A stretch of 54,960 nucleotides of DNA from Candidatus Auribacterota bacterium (lineage in GTDB: Bacteria > Auribacterota > Tritonobacteria > UBA1439). Below are positions 41,155 to 49,551 of this stretch, in pieces. Position numbers and translations under genes: made by a program. Each line of letters opens with the position of its first letter. The stretch's first letter is position 1. Where the stretch lies: assembly GCA_026392035.1 (NCBI GenBank), contig JAPLCX010000065.1, positions 1 through 54,960 of the forward strand, read 5' to 3'. The notes beneath the pieces are model-generated. The model searched no databases. It had not been told where the DNA came from and saw only the letters and a list, made by a program, of their open reading frames with translations.

Positions 41155-41950
41155 AAGGGTTGGTGCGCCTCAGGCGCTGGATGACGTGGTTATTTCTCGA
41201 GCGATCATACAGGAATTCACGAAGGACTTTTTGGATTCCCTGGAAAGCGACGTGGCGATCGCCGGCGCCGGACCGGCGGGGATGATCGCCGGCTACTATC
41301 TGGCTCGCGCCGGAAAGAAGGTGGTAATTTTTGAGCGCAAACTCGCGGTCGGGGGGGGCATGTGGGGCGGGGGGATGATGTACAACAGGTGCGTTTTTCA
41401 GGAGGCCTCGAAACCGATCCTTGATGAGATCGGAGTCAGGGTGAAAAAATGGGGGACGGGTTACTATGTCACTGACTCACTGGAAACGGTCTCAACCCTC
41501 TGCGCATCGGCGGTGAAGGCCGGGGCGAGAATATTCAACTGCATCTCCGCCGAGGATGTGATGATCAGGGGGGAGAGGGTGACGGGCGTGGTGCTGAACT
41601 GGAGCGCCGTGTCGATAGCCCATCTCCACGTTGACCCGCTCTCCGCACGGGCGGGGTATGTGGTGGATGCAACGGGGCACGACGCGGAGGTCGCGAAAAT
41701 CATCGTCAGGAAGATCGGGAAGAAGCTCTTCACCGAGACGGGCGAGCTCATGGGGGAAAAATCCATGTGGGCCGAGGTGGGGGAGAAGACGATCGTGGAG
41801 AACACGAAAGAGATATATCCCGGGATCTATGTGGCCGGCATGTCGGCGAACGCGGTGTTCGGTGGCCCGAGGATGGGGCCCATATTCGGGGGGATGCTGC
41901 TCTCCGGCAAGAGGGTCGCCGAGCTTATCATGGGGAGAAAGAAAGGGTGA
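41147..41950 (+). CDS. thi4: Sulfide-dependent thiazole synthase Thi4 (His type)
   Basis: 267 residues from the ATG at 41147; GGAGGAG lies 6 bases upstream. FAD/NAD-type Rossmann fold DVAIAGAGPAGMIAGYYLA, then ERKLAVGGGMWGGGM. Makes the thiazole half of thiamin (ADP-thiazole) from NAD and glycine. The yeast and plant suicide enzyme donates sulfur from a Cys; here the matching site is H161 in AHLHVDP, as in archaeal methanogen enzymes that use free sulfide with iron and turn over repeatedly. DATGHDAEV and GGPRMGPIFGGML are typical. This type suits an anaerobic, sulfide-rich setting. No other thiamin genes and no TPP riboswitch are visible nearby. Confidence 0.92.
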   Translation: MPKRVGAPQALDDVVISRAIIQEFTKDFLDSLESDVAIAGAGPAGMIAGYYLARAGKKVVIFERKLAVGGGMWGGGMMYNRCVFQEASKPILDEIGVRVKKWGTGYYVTDSLETVSTLCASAVKAGARIFNCISAEDVMIRGERVTGVVLNWSAVSIAHLHVDPLSARAGYVVDATGHDAEVAKIIVRKIGKKLFTETGELMGEKSMWAEVGEKTIVENTKEIYPGIYVAGMSANAVFGGPRMGPIFGGMLLSGKRVAELIMGRKKG

Positions 41951-42004
41951 GAGGCCGTACCGCGGCACGACGCGATCGGGTAGATGATTAGATGTAGAAA
42001 ATAG

Positions 42005-42033
42005 TTGCAGCGCGGTTCTGAATATACCATAAT
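42005..42033 (+). promoter_or_regulatory. Sigma70-like promoter for the small lipoprotein
   Basis: TTGCAG (42005-42010), a 17-base spacer and CATAAT (42028-42033). It lies about 70 bases before the lipoprotein start codon. Confidence 0.5.
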
Positions 42034-42100
42034 AGTGCGCGTGAATGGTAATATAAAGCCGGCGTGCAGTACACACGGCTGAGGAAAGGAGAGGGAAGGT

Positions 42101-42217
42101 ATGAAGAAGATCGTATGTCTTATGGTTCTGGTGCTCGCGGTGAGCTCGCTCGCGCTGGGCGGCTGCAAGAAGAAGGCAGCGGCGCCCGCGCCTCCTCCCC
42201 CTGCGGCTAATAAATAG
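42101..42217 (+). CDS. 38-residue lipoprotein
   Basis: The reading frame runs from an ATG with GGAAAGGAGAGGGAAGG upstream to TAG at 42215. Signal peptide MKKIVCLMVLVLAVSSLA with lipobox LGGC (Cys22), then KKKAAAPAPPPPAANK. The mature part is only 17 residues: a lysine cluster and a Pro/Ala tail. It resembles other tiny entericidin-like or Pro-tailed lipoproteins, but no family can be claimed. It appears to be a single-gene unit, with its own promoter and terminator. Confidence 0.75.
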   Translation: MKKIVCLMVLVLAVSSLALGGCKKKAAAPAPPPPAANK

Positions 42218-42313
42218 TTACAGGGAATGATAACGTCGCGTCTTCAGCCCGGCTCGAGGAGCACAGGCAAACGAGTCGGTTGAAGGATCGTGGCGGAGGA
42301 GTTTTAGCGAAAC

Positions 42314-42350
42314 TGCCCAGCGGCAGATATGCATTGTCGCTGGGCATTTT
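42314..42350. terminator. Stem-loop terminator between lipoprotein and SGNH hydrolase genes
   Basis: TGCCCAGCG (42314-42322) pairs perfectly with CGCTGGGCA (42338-42346), followed by TTTTG on the plus strand. It can end the lipoprotein transcript and perhaps also the convergent SGNH transcript. Confidence 0.6.
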
Positions 42351-42381
42351 GTGTCCGCATGCCACCATAGAGCGCCGGCAG
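42335..42381 (+). repeat. 47-bp direct repeat, left copy
   Basis: TGTCGCTGGGCATTTT...AGAGCGCCGGCAG, identical at 41 of 47 positions to 43793-43839. The two copies flank the SGNH hydrolase gene in the same orientation. Confidence 0.75.
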
Positions 42382-42390
42382 GGGCATTGA

Positions 42391-43710
42391 TCATTCGCCG
42401 CCGATGGTCAGCGTTTTCTGGTCCACATATACGGGGATTGCGCTCTCGATACCCGTCGGAGAGGAAGTGGGAGGCACGAGCCCGGCGGTGACCGTCCAGG
42501 CGCCATTCACTCCCGGTGGGATGGCTTGGAGCGAAAAGAGCCGCACGGTGGAGGCGCTCCTCAGGCCCTGAACGCCTTTCGCGAGCGGCTTCGCCCCCCT
42601 GGTGAGCGCGCCCGGCCTGCCCGGGGTGAGTGAGTACACTATCCCCCCCTGTCCCGTGATGACCGCCCACGCGTTGAATACCTGATTGATTGGCTGGACG
42701 ATTACGTCTATGGCAAAGGGACTTCCCGGGGGCGGGGAGGTCGTGTTCATCAGGAGCGCGAGGGATTGCACGGGAGGCGTGGGGGAGGGATCGGGCTGCC
42801 CGTCAAGGAGGACAACCCTGGTTACTTTTTCGAGCACCTGGAGAGCGGTGAAGTTCCTCTGGTTGTACCCATAGCGGAGGCCCTGGGCGCCGAAATTCGC
42901 AGAGTCGGAGCCGTTCAGCGCATTCGGGTGTATCCCGTCTGCGCTGATTCCCCCATTGACCATGCCCGGTCCCTCGAGCGCCAGCCAGTAGTTCCACAAC
43001 GGGACCCCGTTTGCAGTCGCCACGTCGATGGTGATCTGGTTAAAGGGAATCACGAGGGCGGCGCGAGCGGCGCTGTCATACCGGTGCGGGATGGTGCTGA
43101 GGACCGGGATCACCCCTCCGGCGACGCACTCCTGCACGATGGAGGTCAGGCTCCCGCGAAATGTATCCGCGCCATAGTGCTCGAGGTCGTTGGTGCCAAA
43201 CATGATGAGAGCGACAGCAGGCCTTGCGAGGAGCAGCTCGCACCTGAGCGCGGTAAGAGAGCGGTCGGGGCAGTAGCCGGGCAGGGTGAGTGCGTGGATG
43301 GCGCTCCAGCCGCTCACCGCGCACGCGCTCATCCGGGTAAAGGAATTCACCCTTCCGCACCAGCCTGAGGTTCTCCACGATGAATCGGTGCGGGCGCCGA
43401 AGTAGGCAATCGCGGATCGGAGCTCGGTGTGGCCGGCGAGGGCGTAGTCGCCGCAGCCGATCGGCGTGAGGAACAGGTTTGATGCGGTGATGCTGTCGCC
43501 CATCCGGCTGAGCACGTCAGGGTAGTTGCCGAGCGCCTGCCCTTTGGCATGCACCGCCTGTAGCCGGGTTTTCATGGCGGCGTCGATTACGGGAATAACG
43601 GGCGGCTGGTCATAGGCGGCAGTGGGAGATGAAGACACTGCGCACACGAGAAAAATAATTGCCTCCAGGGCTGCCCCTTTCATCACGGCGGCACTCCACC
43701 GCTTTATCAT
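42391..43710 (-). CDS. Secreted SGNH/GDSL hydrolase with the shared C-terminal module
   Basis: 439 residues; AGGAGGAAGG precedes the ATG. Signal peptide ending near SSPTAAYDQ. The SGNH hydrolase has block I MGDSITAS (nucleophile S73), GTND (172-175) and DGIHPN (D258, H261), giving the Ser-Asp-His triad. A short PSPTPP linker leads to residues about 314-439, which follow the same pattern as the C-terminal module of the propeller proteins at 596-6141 (FNAWAVITGQGGIVYSL, GAWTVTAGLVPP, IPVYVDQKTLTI). Exported esterase or deacetylase, perhaps on polysaccharide. The gene is bounded by 47-bp direct repeats, which suggests a separate acquisition. Confidence 0.85.
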   Translation of the reverse strand: MIKRWSAAVMKGAALEAIIFLVCAVSSSPTAAYDQPPVIPVIDAAMKTRLQAVHAKGQALGNYPDVLSRMGDSITASNLFLTPIGCGDYALAGHTELRSAIAYFGARTDSSWRTSGWCGRVNSFTRMSACAVSGWSAIHALTLPGYCPDRSLTALRCELLLARPAVALIMFGTNDLEHYGADTFRGSLTSIVQECVAGGVIPVLSTIPHRYDSAARAALVIPFNQITIDVATANGVPLWNYWLALEGPGMVNGGISADGIHPNALNGSDSANFGAQGLRYGYNQRNFTALQVLEKVTRVVLLDGQPDPSPTPPVQSLALLMNTTSPPPGSPFAIDVIVQPINQVFNAWAVITGQGGIVYSLTPGRPGALTRGAKPLAKGVQGLRSASTVRLFSLQAIPPGVNGAWTVTAGLVPPTSSPTGIESAIPVYVDQKTLTIGGE

Positions 43711-43792
43711 ATGTCCTTCCTCCTGATGATCAGCATCGGGGTATTCGGATTTGGCATACCGCTGCCAGAGATTAGCATAATGGCGCAGTTAC

Positions 43793-43839
43793 TGTCGCTC
43801 GGCAATTTATGTCTGCGTGCCATCATAGAGCGCCGGCAG
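43793..43839 (+). repeat. 47-bp direct repeat, right copy
   Basis: Partner of 42335-42381, with six mismatches. It lies upstream of the SGNH hydrolase start codon. Confidence 0.75.
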
Positions 43840-44070
43840 TGAACCTTAAAGTTAAAAGCATTGCTACCGCTCAACCTACCTAAACCATTGCAATTGTACT
43901 TTAGGCCATATTTACCCCTGTATCCTCCATGCCCCATCTATGTTCTCTGTGGTGAAACGTTGGAATTACTTCTATGAAAAATACAGAAACTCCAGAGGCG
44001 ATATCCAGAGGCGATATCCATTGTGACTGCCGCCTCTTTTTAGTAGGATGTATCCATCAGGTGGAAAGTT
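43840..44070. other. Intergenic region with a 13-base tandem repeat
   Basis: TCCAGAGGCGATA occurs twice in tandem (43991-44003, 44004-44016), followed by TCCA. Just after, GAGGCG ... GCCGCCTCTTTTTAG could form a weak terminator-like hairpin before the gene at 44071. No gene is seen. Confidence 0.5.
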
Positions 44071-44487
44071 ATGCAGATGAAACCAGACCTTGTCTACTCG
44101 GTCCTGTGCGACGATGTGCGGCAGGAGATGAACGGGAAGTTCATATTCGTCGGCGTCTTTCAGAATATCTGGGCGCAGAATTTCCCCGCCGTGCACCACC
44201 GGATCTGTATTGCGAACTCATGGTACAACGGCATCGGCGAATTCCACGCGCGCTCGGCGATCATCTCCCCTGACAAGAAGACAAAGATTATCGAGAGCGT
44301 GCCGGTTAAGATTGCCCTCACCGAGGAGAATCGCGGCTCCATCGTGGTGAATTTTTTCCAGAATGTGCGCTTCGCCGAGCCCGGCCTCTACTGGGTGGAG
44401 GTCAGCCTGGATGACATGCTCGTGGCCCGGTATCCCTTCCGCGTGAGCACGCCGAGGGCGGTGAAACAGCCGGAAGCCACTGCGTGA
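44071..44487 (+). CDS. Conserved hypothetical protein (DUF6941-like)
   Basis: 138 residues; GGTGGAAAG lies upstream, and an ATG two codons later is equally possible. MKPDLVYSVLCDDVRQE then MNGKFIFVGVFQ, with YWVEVSLDDMLVARYPFRV near the end, fits the small family whose members open CDDVR.E.NGK..L.GV (DUF6941-like by recollection). Soluble, beta-rich, no signal peptide. Function unknown. The next gene's possible GTG start overlaps the stop codon. Confidence 0.65.
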   Translation: MQMKPDLVYSVLCDDVRQEMNGKFIFVGVFQNIWAQNFPAVHHRICIANSWYNGIGEFHARSAIISPDKKTKIIESVPVKIALTEENRGSIVVNFFQNVRFAEPGLYWVEVSLDDMLVARYPFRVSTPRAVKQPEATA

Positions 44488-44513
44488 GTTCTGCTGCCAG
44501 GCAGCGCGTGTCA

Positions 44514-45248
44514 ATGCGAACCTTATTCCTTGCACTCCTCCTGATGTGCGCGGCATCCACCATCGCCGGAAACCAGTTCGAAACGTTCTCCAGGAGCGAC
44601 AGTGTTCCCGCCTCGATACAAAGAGAGGTAGGCGCCGTTCTCTCTCACGCGGCCCTGGTCCAGGATATCCCTGCCCGGAGGTTTGCCACTGAACTCCGTG
44701 TCATGGACATGCTCTTCAATCACCCCGCCCTGACTGCGGAGATCGCCCGCGGGATGGGGCTCGGAGATTTTTATGTGGTGAAGGGGAAAGATGCTGCCTG
44801 CCATGTGAGGGAGGGGAAGAGCATCCAGGCGACATTCAGCGAGACCTACCGGGGGGAGGGGCTCCGCCTGTATCATGTCGAGGGCCAGTACTACGGTTCA
44901 TTTTTTGTCCACCTCTCCGGCGAGGCGCTCCTGCTCACGCGGTACCGCGCGCTTGAGTCGCGGGGCGTCGAGGTGAAGGTTGACGCGGCCCTCTGCGTGG
45001 ACAATCGCTTCTACGGTTTCCTCGTCTCGTGCTTCGCGCCGCTCTTCCAGCGCCTGGTGGACAGGAGGTTCTCGTTCTACATGGATGTCGCGAAAAAATT
45101 GAGCGAGGCCCTTGCGCAGGACCCCGCAGGTGTTTATAATCGTCTCGTGGATCGCGGGGTGTTGAGCGATGAGGAGCGCGCGCAGTTCACACGTTTCTTC
45201 ATCAACGCGGGGCCGATTGACAATGGACACAGTACAACTGAGAGATGA
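44514..45248 (+). CDS. Exported hypothetical protein
   Basis: 244 residues from the ATG at 44514, which opens with a signal peptide (MRTLFLALLLMCAASTIAGN). A GTG at 44484 overlapping the previous stop is the alternative. The mature protein is alpha/beta with VEGQYYGSFFVHLSG and DNRFYGFLVSCFAPLFQRLVDRR. It has no catalytic motif I recognise. It may be a periplasmic protein whose barrel-like middle binds a lipid. It overlaps the next start codon by 26 bases, so the trio 44071-45627 is probably one operon. Confidence 0.65.
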   Translation: MRTLFLALLLMCAASTIAGNQFETFSRSDSVPASIQREVGAVLSHAALVQDIPARRFATELRVMDMLFNHPALTAEIARGMGLGDFYVVKGKDAACHVREGKSIQATFSETYRGEGLRLYHVEGQYYGSFFVHLSGEALLLTRYRALESRGVEVKVDAALCVDNRFYGFLVSCFAPLFQRLVDRRFSFYMDVAKKLSEALAQDPAGVYNRLVDRGVLSDEERAQFTRFFINAGPIDNGHSTTER

Positions 45249-45627
45249 CCGCTGGTGCTTCGCCTGCGGCGAGAACAACCCTCATGGCCTCAAGCTGAAA
45301 TTCACGCTCGACCAGCAGAAGGTGCTGCGCACCGCATTTACCTTCCGGAAGGAACATCAGGGATACACGGATATCGTCCACGGCGGATTTCTGGGCCTTA
45401 TCCTCGACGAGATCATGCTCAACCTGGCCTGGCGGCTCGGTATCAAGGCGGTGACCGCGGGGCTGGAACTGCGGTTCAAGAAGGTGGTCCGCGTCGGTGA
45501 TACGGTGGATTTCAGGGGATGGATCGACGAGCGGAAGAACCGTCTCCTGAGCGCGCAGGCCGAGGCGCGGGACGCGCGGGGCGATGTGGTCGCCACCGCA
45601 ACGGCAAAGTGCATCGTGTTAAGATAA
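45223..45627 (+). CDS. Hotdog-fold thioesterase (PaaI/4HBT family)
   Basis: 134 residues from the ATG at 45223, inside the end of the previous gene. CFACGENNPHGLKLKF is a common opening of PaaI-like thioesterases, and HGGFLGLILDEIM carries the catalytic Asp/Glu of the helix, followed by TAGLELRFKKVVRVGD. It should hydrolyse an acyl-CoA or acyl-ACP. Substrate unknown. Confidence 0.85.
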   Translation: MDTVQLRDDRWCFACGENNPHGLKLKFTLDQQKVLRTAFTFRKEHQGYTDIVHGGFLGLILDEIMLNLAWRLGIKAVTAGLELRFKKVVRVGDTVDFRGWIDERKNRLLSAQAEARDARGDVVATATAKCIVLR

Positions 45628-45635
45628 TTGTGATT

Positions 45636-45807
45636 CCACCACGGAGGCACGGAGGGCACGGAGAAAAGAGTATCGATTGCACAGAAGATAAAAAATATTA
45701 CAAAGAGTAAAAGAGAATAAGAGTGGAAGGGGGGCGTCTTGTTTCTATTTCTCTTTGTGGTAAAAAGGTTATTCTCTATCTCTGTGTGCTCCGTGTCTCC
45801 GTGGTGA
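45636..45807. repeat. CACCACGGAG / CTCCGTGGTG inverted-repeat pair
   Basis: CCACCACGGAGGCACGGAGG at the left and GTGCTCCGTGTCTCCGTGGT at the right face each other across about 115 bases of AT-rich DNA. Same family as 28492-28534. It fills the gap upstream of nadE. Confidence 0.65.
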
Positions 45808-45825
45808 AAAAGAAGGTTAAATGAG

Positions 45826-47460
45826 ATGAAAATTGCACTCGCGCAGATCAACCCCACCATTGGCGATTTTTCAGGCAATCTGAAAAAGATCCTCCTCTTT
45901 CTCAAAAGGGCCGAGAGGGGCGGGGCCGGCCTCTGCATATTCCCCGAGATGGCGATACCGGGATATCCCGCGCGCGACCTGCTGCTCGACGGAGGTTTCA
46001 TCGACGAGAACCTGAAGACGCTGGAGCGGCTGGCGAAGCGCGTGGGGAACACCGCCGTCATCGTGGGTTTCGCGGCGCGCACCGGCTCTCGCACCGGCAG
46101 GGGCCTCTTTAACGCCGGCGCGCTGATCCGGGAGGGGAAGGTTCAGCTGATTTTTCATAAGATGCTCCTCCCGAGCTACGATGTGTTCGACGAGCTCAGG
46201 TACTTCGATCCTGCCTCGCATGTTTCCACTGCGACGATAGGCGGGACGACGATCGGCCTCAGCATCTGCGAGGATATCTGGAATATCCCGGACTTCTGGA
46301 AGCAGCGATTCTACTCGGTGGACCCGGTTGAGATGCTCGCCAAGAAGGGCGCAGGGATGCTGGTGACCATCTCCTCCTCGCCGTTTGTCATCGGGCAGCG
46401 GACGCTTCGCCACTGCATCCTCAAAAAAATTGCCTCCGGGTACGGGATCCCGGTTTTTTACGTCAATCAGGTCGGAGGGAACGATCAGCTGATTTTCGAC
46501 GGGTGCAGCATGGCGCTGGATGCGAGAGGGGAAGTGGTCGCCCAGGGGAATCCGTTCGAGGAGGATCTCATTTTCGCGGAGAGTCATCCGGCAGGCCCCA
46601 CGATCCCCTGGATTGAAGAGCCCGTGGAAGAAACCGTGTACCGCGCGCTGGTCCTTGGAGTGAGGGATTACGCGAGGAAATGCGGTTTTAAGGCGGCGGT
46701 CATAGGTTTGAGCGGCGGTATCGATTCGGCGGTCACTGCCTGCATCGCCGTGGAGGCCCTGGGGCGAAAAAACGTCATCGGTATCGCCATGCCGTCCATG
46801 TACTCCTCGAAAGCGAGCGTGAAAGACGCGCGGGAGCTCGCGGATAACCTCGGGATACGATTCACCGTGATCCCCATCGCCCGGCTCTACCGCTCCTATA
46901 TTCAAACGCTGAGGCCGGTCTTTCGCCGGCTCCGCCAGGACGAGACCGAGGAGAATATCCAGGCCCGCATTCGAGGCAATATCCTCATGGCGCTCTCAAA
47001 TAAATTCGGCTACCTCGTCCTTTCGACAGGAAACAAATCGGAGGTGGCAGTTGGTTACTGCACCCTCTACGGAGATATGACAGGCGGCCTCGCGGCCCTC
47101 TCTGATGTACCCAAGACACTCGTGTACGGGCTCTCGCACTACATCAACCAGCACGCCGAGATCATCCCGGAGAGTTGTATCGTGAAGGATCCCTCCGCCG
47201 AGCTCAAACCCGGCCAGAAGGATCAGGATAGCCTACCCCCCTACGATGTCCTCGACGCGGTTCTGACCCGCTACGTGGAGAAGCGGGAGAAGCCCGGGGA
47301 GATCATCGCCGCGGGATACGACAGGAAGCTCGTATGGGATATCATTTGCCGGGTCGAGCGGAATGAGTACAAGAGAAACCAGGCCCCCCCTGGCTTGAAA
47401 GTCACCTCGAAGGCGTTCGGTCCCGGCCGGCGCATCCCTCTGGCGCAAAAGTACTATTAG
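45826..47460 (+). CDS. nadE: Glutamine-dependent NAD+ synthetase
   Basis: 544 residues; AAGG precedes the ATG. The N-terminal nitrilase-fold glutaminase has E41 (FPEMAIPGYP), K112 (HKMLLPSYDV) and C148 (LSICEDIW) and frees ammonia from glutamine. The C-terminal synthetase domain has the PP-loop SGGIDS (296-301), STGNKSEVAVGYCTLYGD and KDPSAELKPGQKDQDSLPPY. It catalyses the last step of NAD formation from deamido-NAD. Complete and normal in length. Confidence 0.97.
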   Translation: MKIALAQINPTIGDFSGNLKKILLFLKRAERGGAGLCIFPEMAIPGYPARDLLLDGGFIDENLKTLERLAKRVGNTAVIVGFAARTGSRTGRGLFNAGALIREGKVQLIFHKMLLPSYDVFDELRYFDPASHVSTATIGGTTIGLSICEDIWNIPDFWKQRFYSVDPVEMLAKKGAGMLVTISSSPFVIGQRTLRHCILKKIASGYGIPVFYVNQVGGNDQLIFDGCSMALDARGEVVAQGNPFEEDLIFAESHPAGPTIPWIEEPVEETVYRALVLGVRDYARKCGFKAAVIGLSGGIDSAVTACIAVEALGRKNVIGIAMPSMYSSKASVKDARELADNLGIRFTVIPIARLYRSYIQTLRPVFRRLRQDETEENIQARIRGNILMALSNKFGYLVLSTGNKSEVAVGYCTLYGDMTGGLAALSDVPKTLVYGLSHYINQHAEIIPESCIVKDPSAELKPGQKDQDSLPPYDVLDAVLTRYVEKREKPGEIIAAGYDRKLVWDIICRVERNEYKRNQAPPGLKVTSKAFGPGRRIPLAQKYY

Positions 47461-47788
47461 CCTGATCTATTCACCAACCACTGAAATTGCGCCTGCTCAC
47501 CTTCGGTGTTTTCTATCCACGGATTGCGCGGATTACACTGAGTGCAACCACAGCAAAAAGTTGAAAGTACAAAGTTCAAAATGCAGCTGCCTCCTTTGGC
47601 TTTCAGCTTTAAACTTTAGGCTGTTTTTGCATCCGTGAAAATCGGTGAAATCCGTGGATGTAACCTCCTTATAATTAGCATTTGATCAATCCAGAGAATC
47701 CGCGGTGATTTATTGCTTGTCCATGAATAATCCAGGTTAAAAGGATTGCTTCGGCAGTCAGTTCGATCGGAATGAGAGGGGGAAGACG
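47461..47788. other. Intergenic region with a partial interspersed repeat
   Basis: ATCCACGGATTGCGCGGATT and GTGAAATCCGTGGAT face each other between about 47514 and 47660, with AAAGTTGAAAG / CTTTCAGCTTT between them. This is a decayed relative of the CTCAGTTA-type elements. No gene is seen. Confidence 0.5.
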
Positions 47789-49129
47789 TCATGCGCCCCC
47801 GCCGCGCAGCGCTTCGGCGAGTTCCTGGTGCCTCTTGGAATTTTTCCGGTCTCCCAGGAGCGAATATGCCCGAGAGAGCAGGAGGTGCCCCCTGACCCTC
47901 TCGTCCACGTATCTGGTGGGAGGACTCTCCAGCGCCTTCTCGACGATATCCGCCGCAGCGCGGGGCTCGTTCCTTTGCAGCGCGATCTCACCGCGATTGA
48001 TGAGGGCGCGGGTGTTGCCGGGATAGAGCTCAAGGATCCTGCCAAGGACGGCCTCAGCCCTCGGGAGGTCCAGAGCGGCAATTTTTCCCTCCGCCAGGTT
48101 GATCAGTGCAGTGTAGGTATCAGGCCCCCGTTTCAAGGCCGCGGCGAGCTCGCCGTGGTAACGGGCTGTTTCTTCCCTGCCGAGCGAGCGGTGAGCGGCC
48201 TCGAGCACCTCGTGGGCGTGCGCCTGTTCAAACGCGAAGTACGCCGGCATCCGCGGGAGCGTTTCTTCGCAGAGCCTGAGAGCGGAACCCGCGTCCCCGC
48301 GCCTGAGGGTGAGTTCGGCGTAGCCTATGGCGATACGCGTGTTGCCCGGGTATCGCTGCGCGAGGGCGTCGAGCTTCGCCTCGGCGTCATCGGTGCGGCC
48401 CAGCCGCAGGTAGAGCTCAGCGAGGCTGATCACCCCCTGGAAAGAATCGCCGACCCGCTTGAAACATTCCTCGGCCTGCTGAAGCTCGCCTGATTCGACG
48501 AGCGCCCATCCGAGCAGCCCGATGAGATCAGTGTCATCCTTTTTGAATTGGAGCGCCCCCTCATAAAAGCGCGAGGCCTCGGGCCATCTCCCCATCTTGG
48601 CGTAGAGCCTTCCCAGGTCCTTGCACCGGCGGTAATTCGGCCCGAACTCCTCTATCGCTTCGAGGAGGTTTTTCGCCCCCCGCTCAAAATCTCTCAGTTT
48701 CTCAACGAGGAGGAAATGGATGCGTTGGTGGCTCAGTTCCTTGAGCGCGCTCCCCTTCGCGACCCCGCGGTAGAGCTTCACCGCGCGCTCATACATTTCA
48801 TTTTCCCGGCATATCTTTTCCACCTTCTCGTAGGGGACGAGGTCCTCCGGGTGGGCCTGTATGATCCCCTGGTAGAGCTCGATCGCGCGTTCGGTTTCTC
48901 CCGCCTCATGGTATGTTTTCGCGAGATGGCTCTGGATGCCGCTGTCGCCGGGATGCAGCTCGATCCCCTCCTTGAGGATCGCGGCCGCGCTCGCGTACTG
49001 TTTATCCTTGCGCATCAACTCTGCGAGCTGCTTGAAGTTGGAGACCTGCTGGGGGCGCTCGGTGATGATCTGATACAGCTTCTTTTTCTCGGGGGTGTCA
49101 ATGTCGCTCAGGAAGGTTTTGCGTTTCAT
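47789..49129 (-). CDS. TPR-repeat protein
   Basis: 446 residues. The ATG overlaps the stop codon of the upstream FmdB-type gene (ATGA). Tetratricopeptide repeats cover nearly the whole chain (YASAAAILKEGIELHPGDS, AIELYQGIIQAHPEDLVPY, AEAVLGRILELYPGNTRAL). No signal peptide or membrane segment, so it is probably a cytoplasmic scaffold. The opening FLSDIDTPEKKKLYQIITERPQ is not a repeat. Function unknown. Confidence 0.82.
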   Translation of the reverse strand: MKRKTFLSDIDTPEKKKLYQIITERPQQVSNFKQLAELMRKDKQYASAAAILKEGIELHPGDSGIQSHLAKTYHEAGETERAIELYQGIIQAHPEDLVPYEKVEKICRENEMYERAVKLYRGVAKGSALKELSHQRIHFLLVEKLRDFERGAKNLLEAIEEFGPNYRRCKDLGRLYAKMGRWPEASRFYEGALQFKKDDTDLIGLLGWALVESGELQQAEECFKRVGDSFQGVISLAELYLRLGRTDDAEAKLDALAQRYPGNTRIAIGYAELTLRRGDAGSALRLCEETLPRMPAYFAFEQAHAHEVLEAAHRSLGREETARYHGELAAALKRGPDTYTALINLAEGKIAALDLPRAEAVLGRILELYPGNTRALINRGEIALQRNEPRAAADIVEKALESPPTRYVDERVRGHLLLSRAYSLLGDRKNSKRHQELAEALRGGGA

Positions 49130-49404
49130 TCACTCGCCGGTTTCGCCTTGCCGGTGTCTTTTTTTGTTTCTTTTTTCGGGCTGGCGGCTTCTCGTTCCTT
49201 CTTCTCCGCCTCGCGGTAGCCCTTGCTGCGATAGTCAGTGGCGTAAAAGCCGGAGCCCTTGAAGAGTATCCCGGCCCCCGCGCTGATCAGGCGCTGGAGT
49301 CTGCCACGGCAGCGCGGGCATGATCTCAGCGGCGGCGCGCTGATGGGCTGGAAACGCTCGAGGCGGTGGCCGCATTTCTGGCATTCATACTCGTACGTGG
49401 GCAT
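49126..49404 (-). CDS. FmdB-type zinc-ribbon regulatory protein
   Basis: 92 residues from the ATG that gives MPTYEYECQKCG, the family's standard start; an ATG three codons earlier is less likely. Zinc ribbon with C8, C11, C29 and C32. FKGSGFYATDYRSKGY is the usual segment after the ribbon. A Lys/Glu tail follows. Small putative regulatory protein of unknown target, translationally coupled to the TPR gene. Confidence 0.85.
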   Translation of the reverse strand: MPTYEYECQKCGHRLERFQPISAPPLRSCPRCRGRLQRLISAGAGILFKGSGFYATDYRSKGYREAEKKEREAASPKKETKKDTGKAKPASE

Positions 49405-49551
49405 AATGATCACCCGATGGTGTTGGCGCGTTCAGCGCGCTCCTCGTGTCGTGGCGAGTGGGGTGCGTTTGCTTCGGTAAAATGCCGCACGCTCCTCACA
49501 CGGGAGGGGTGCAAGCCGTTGACCGGGCGCCGCTCAGCGCTCTTCCCTCAC

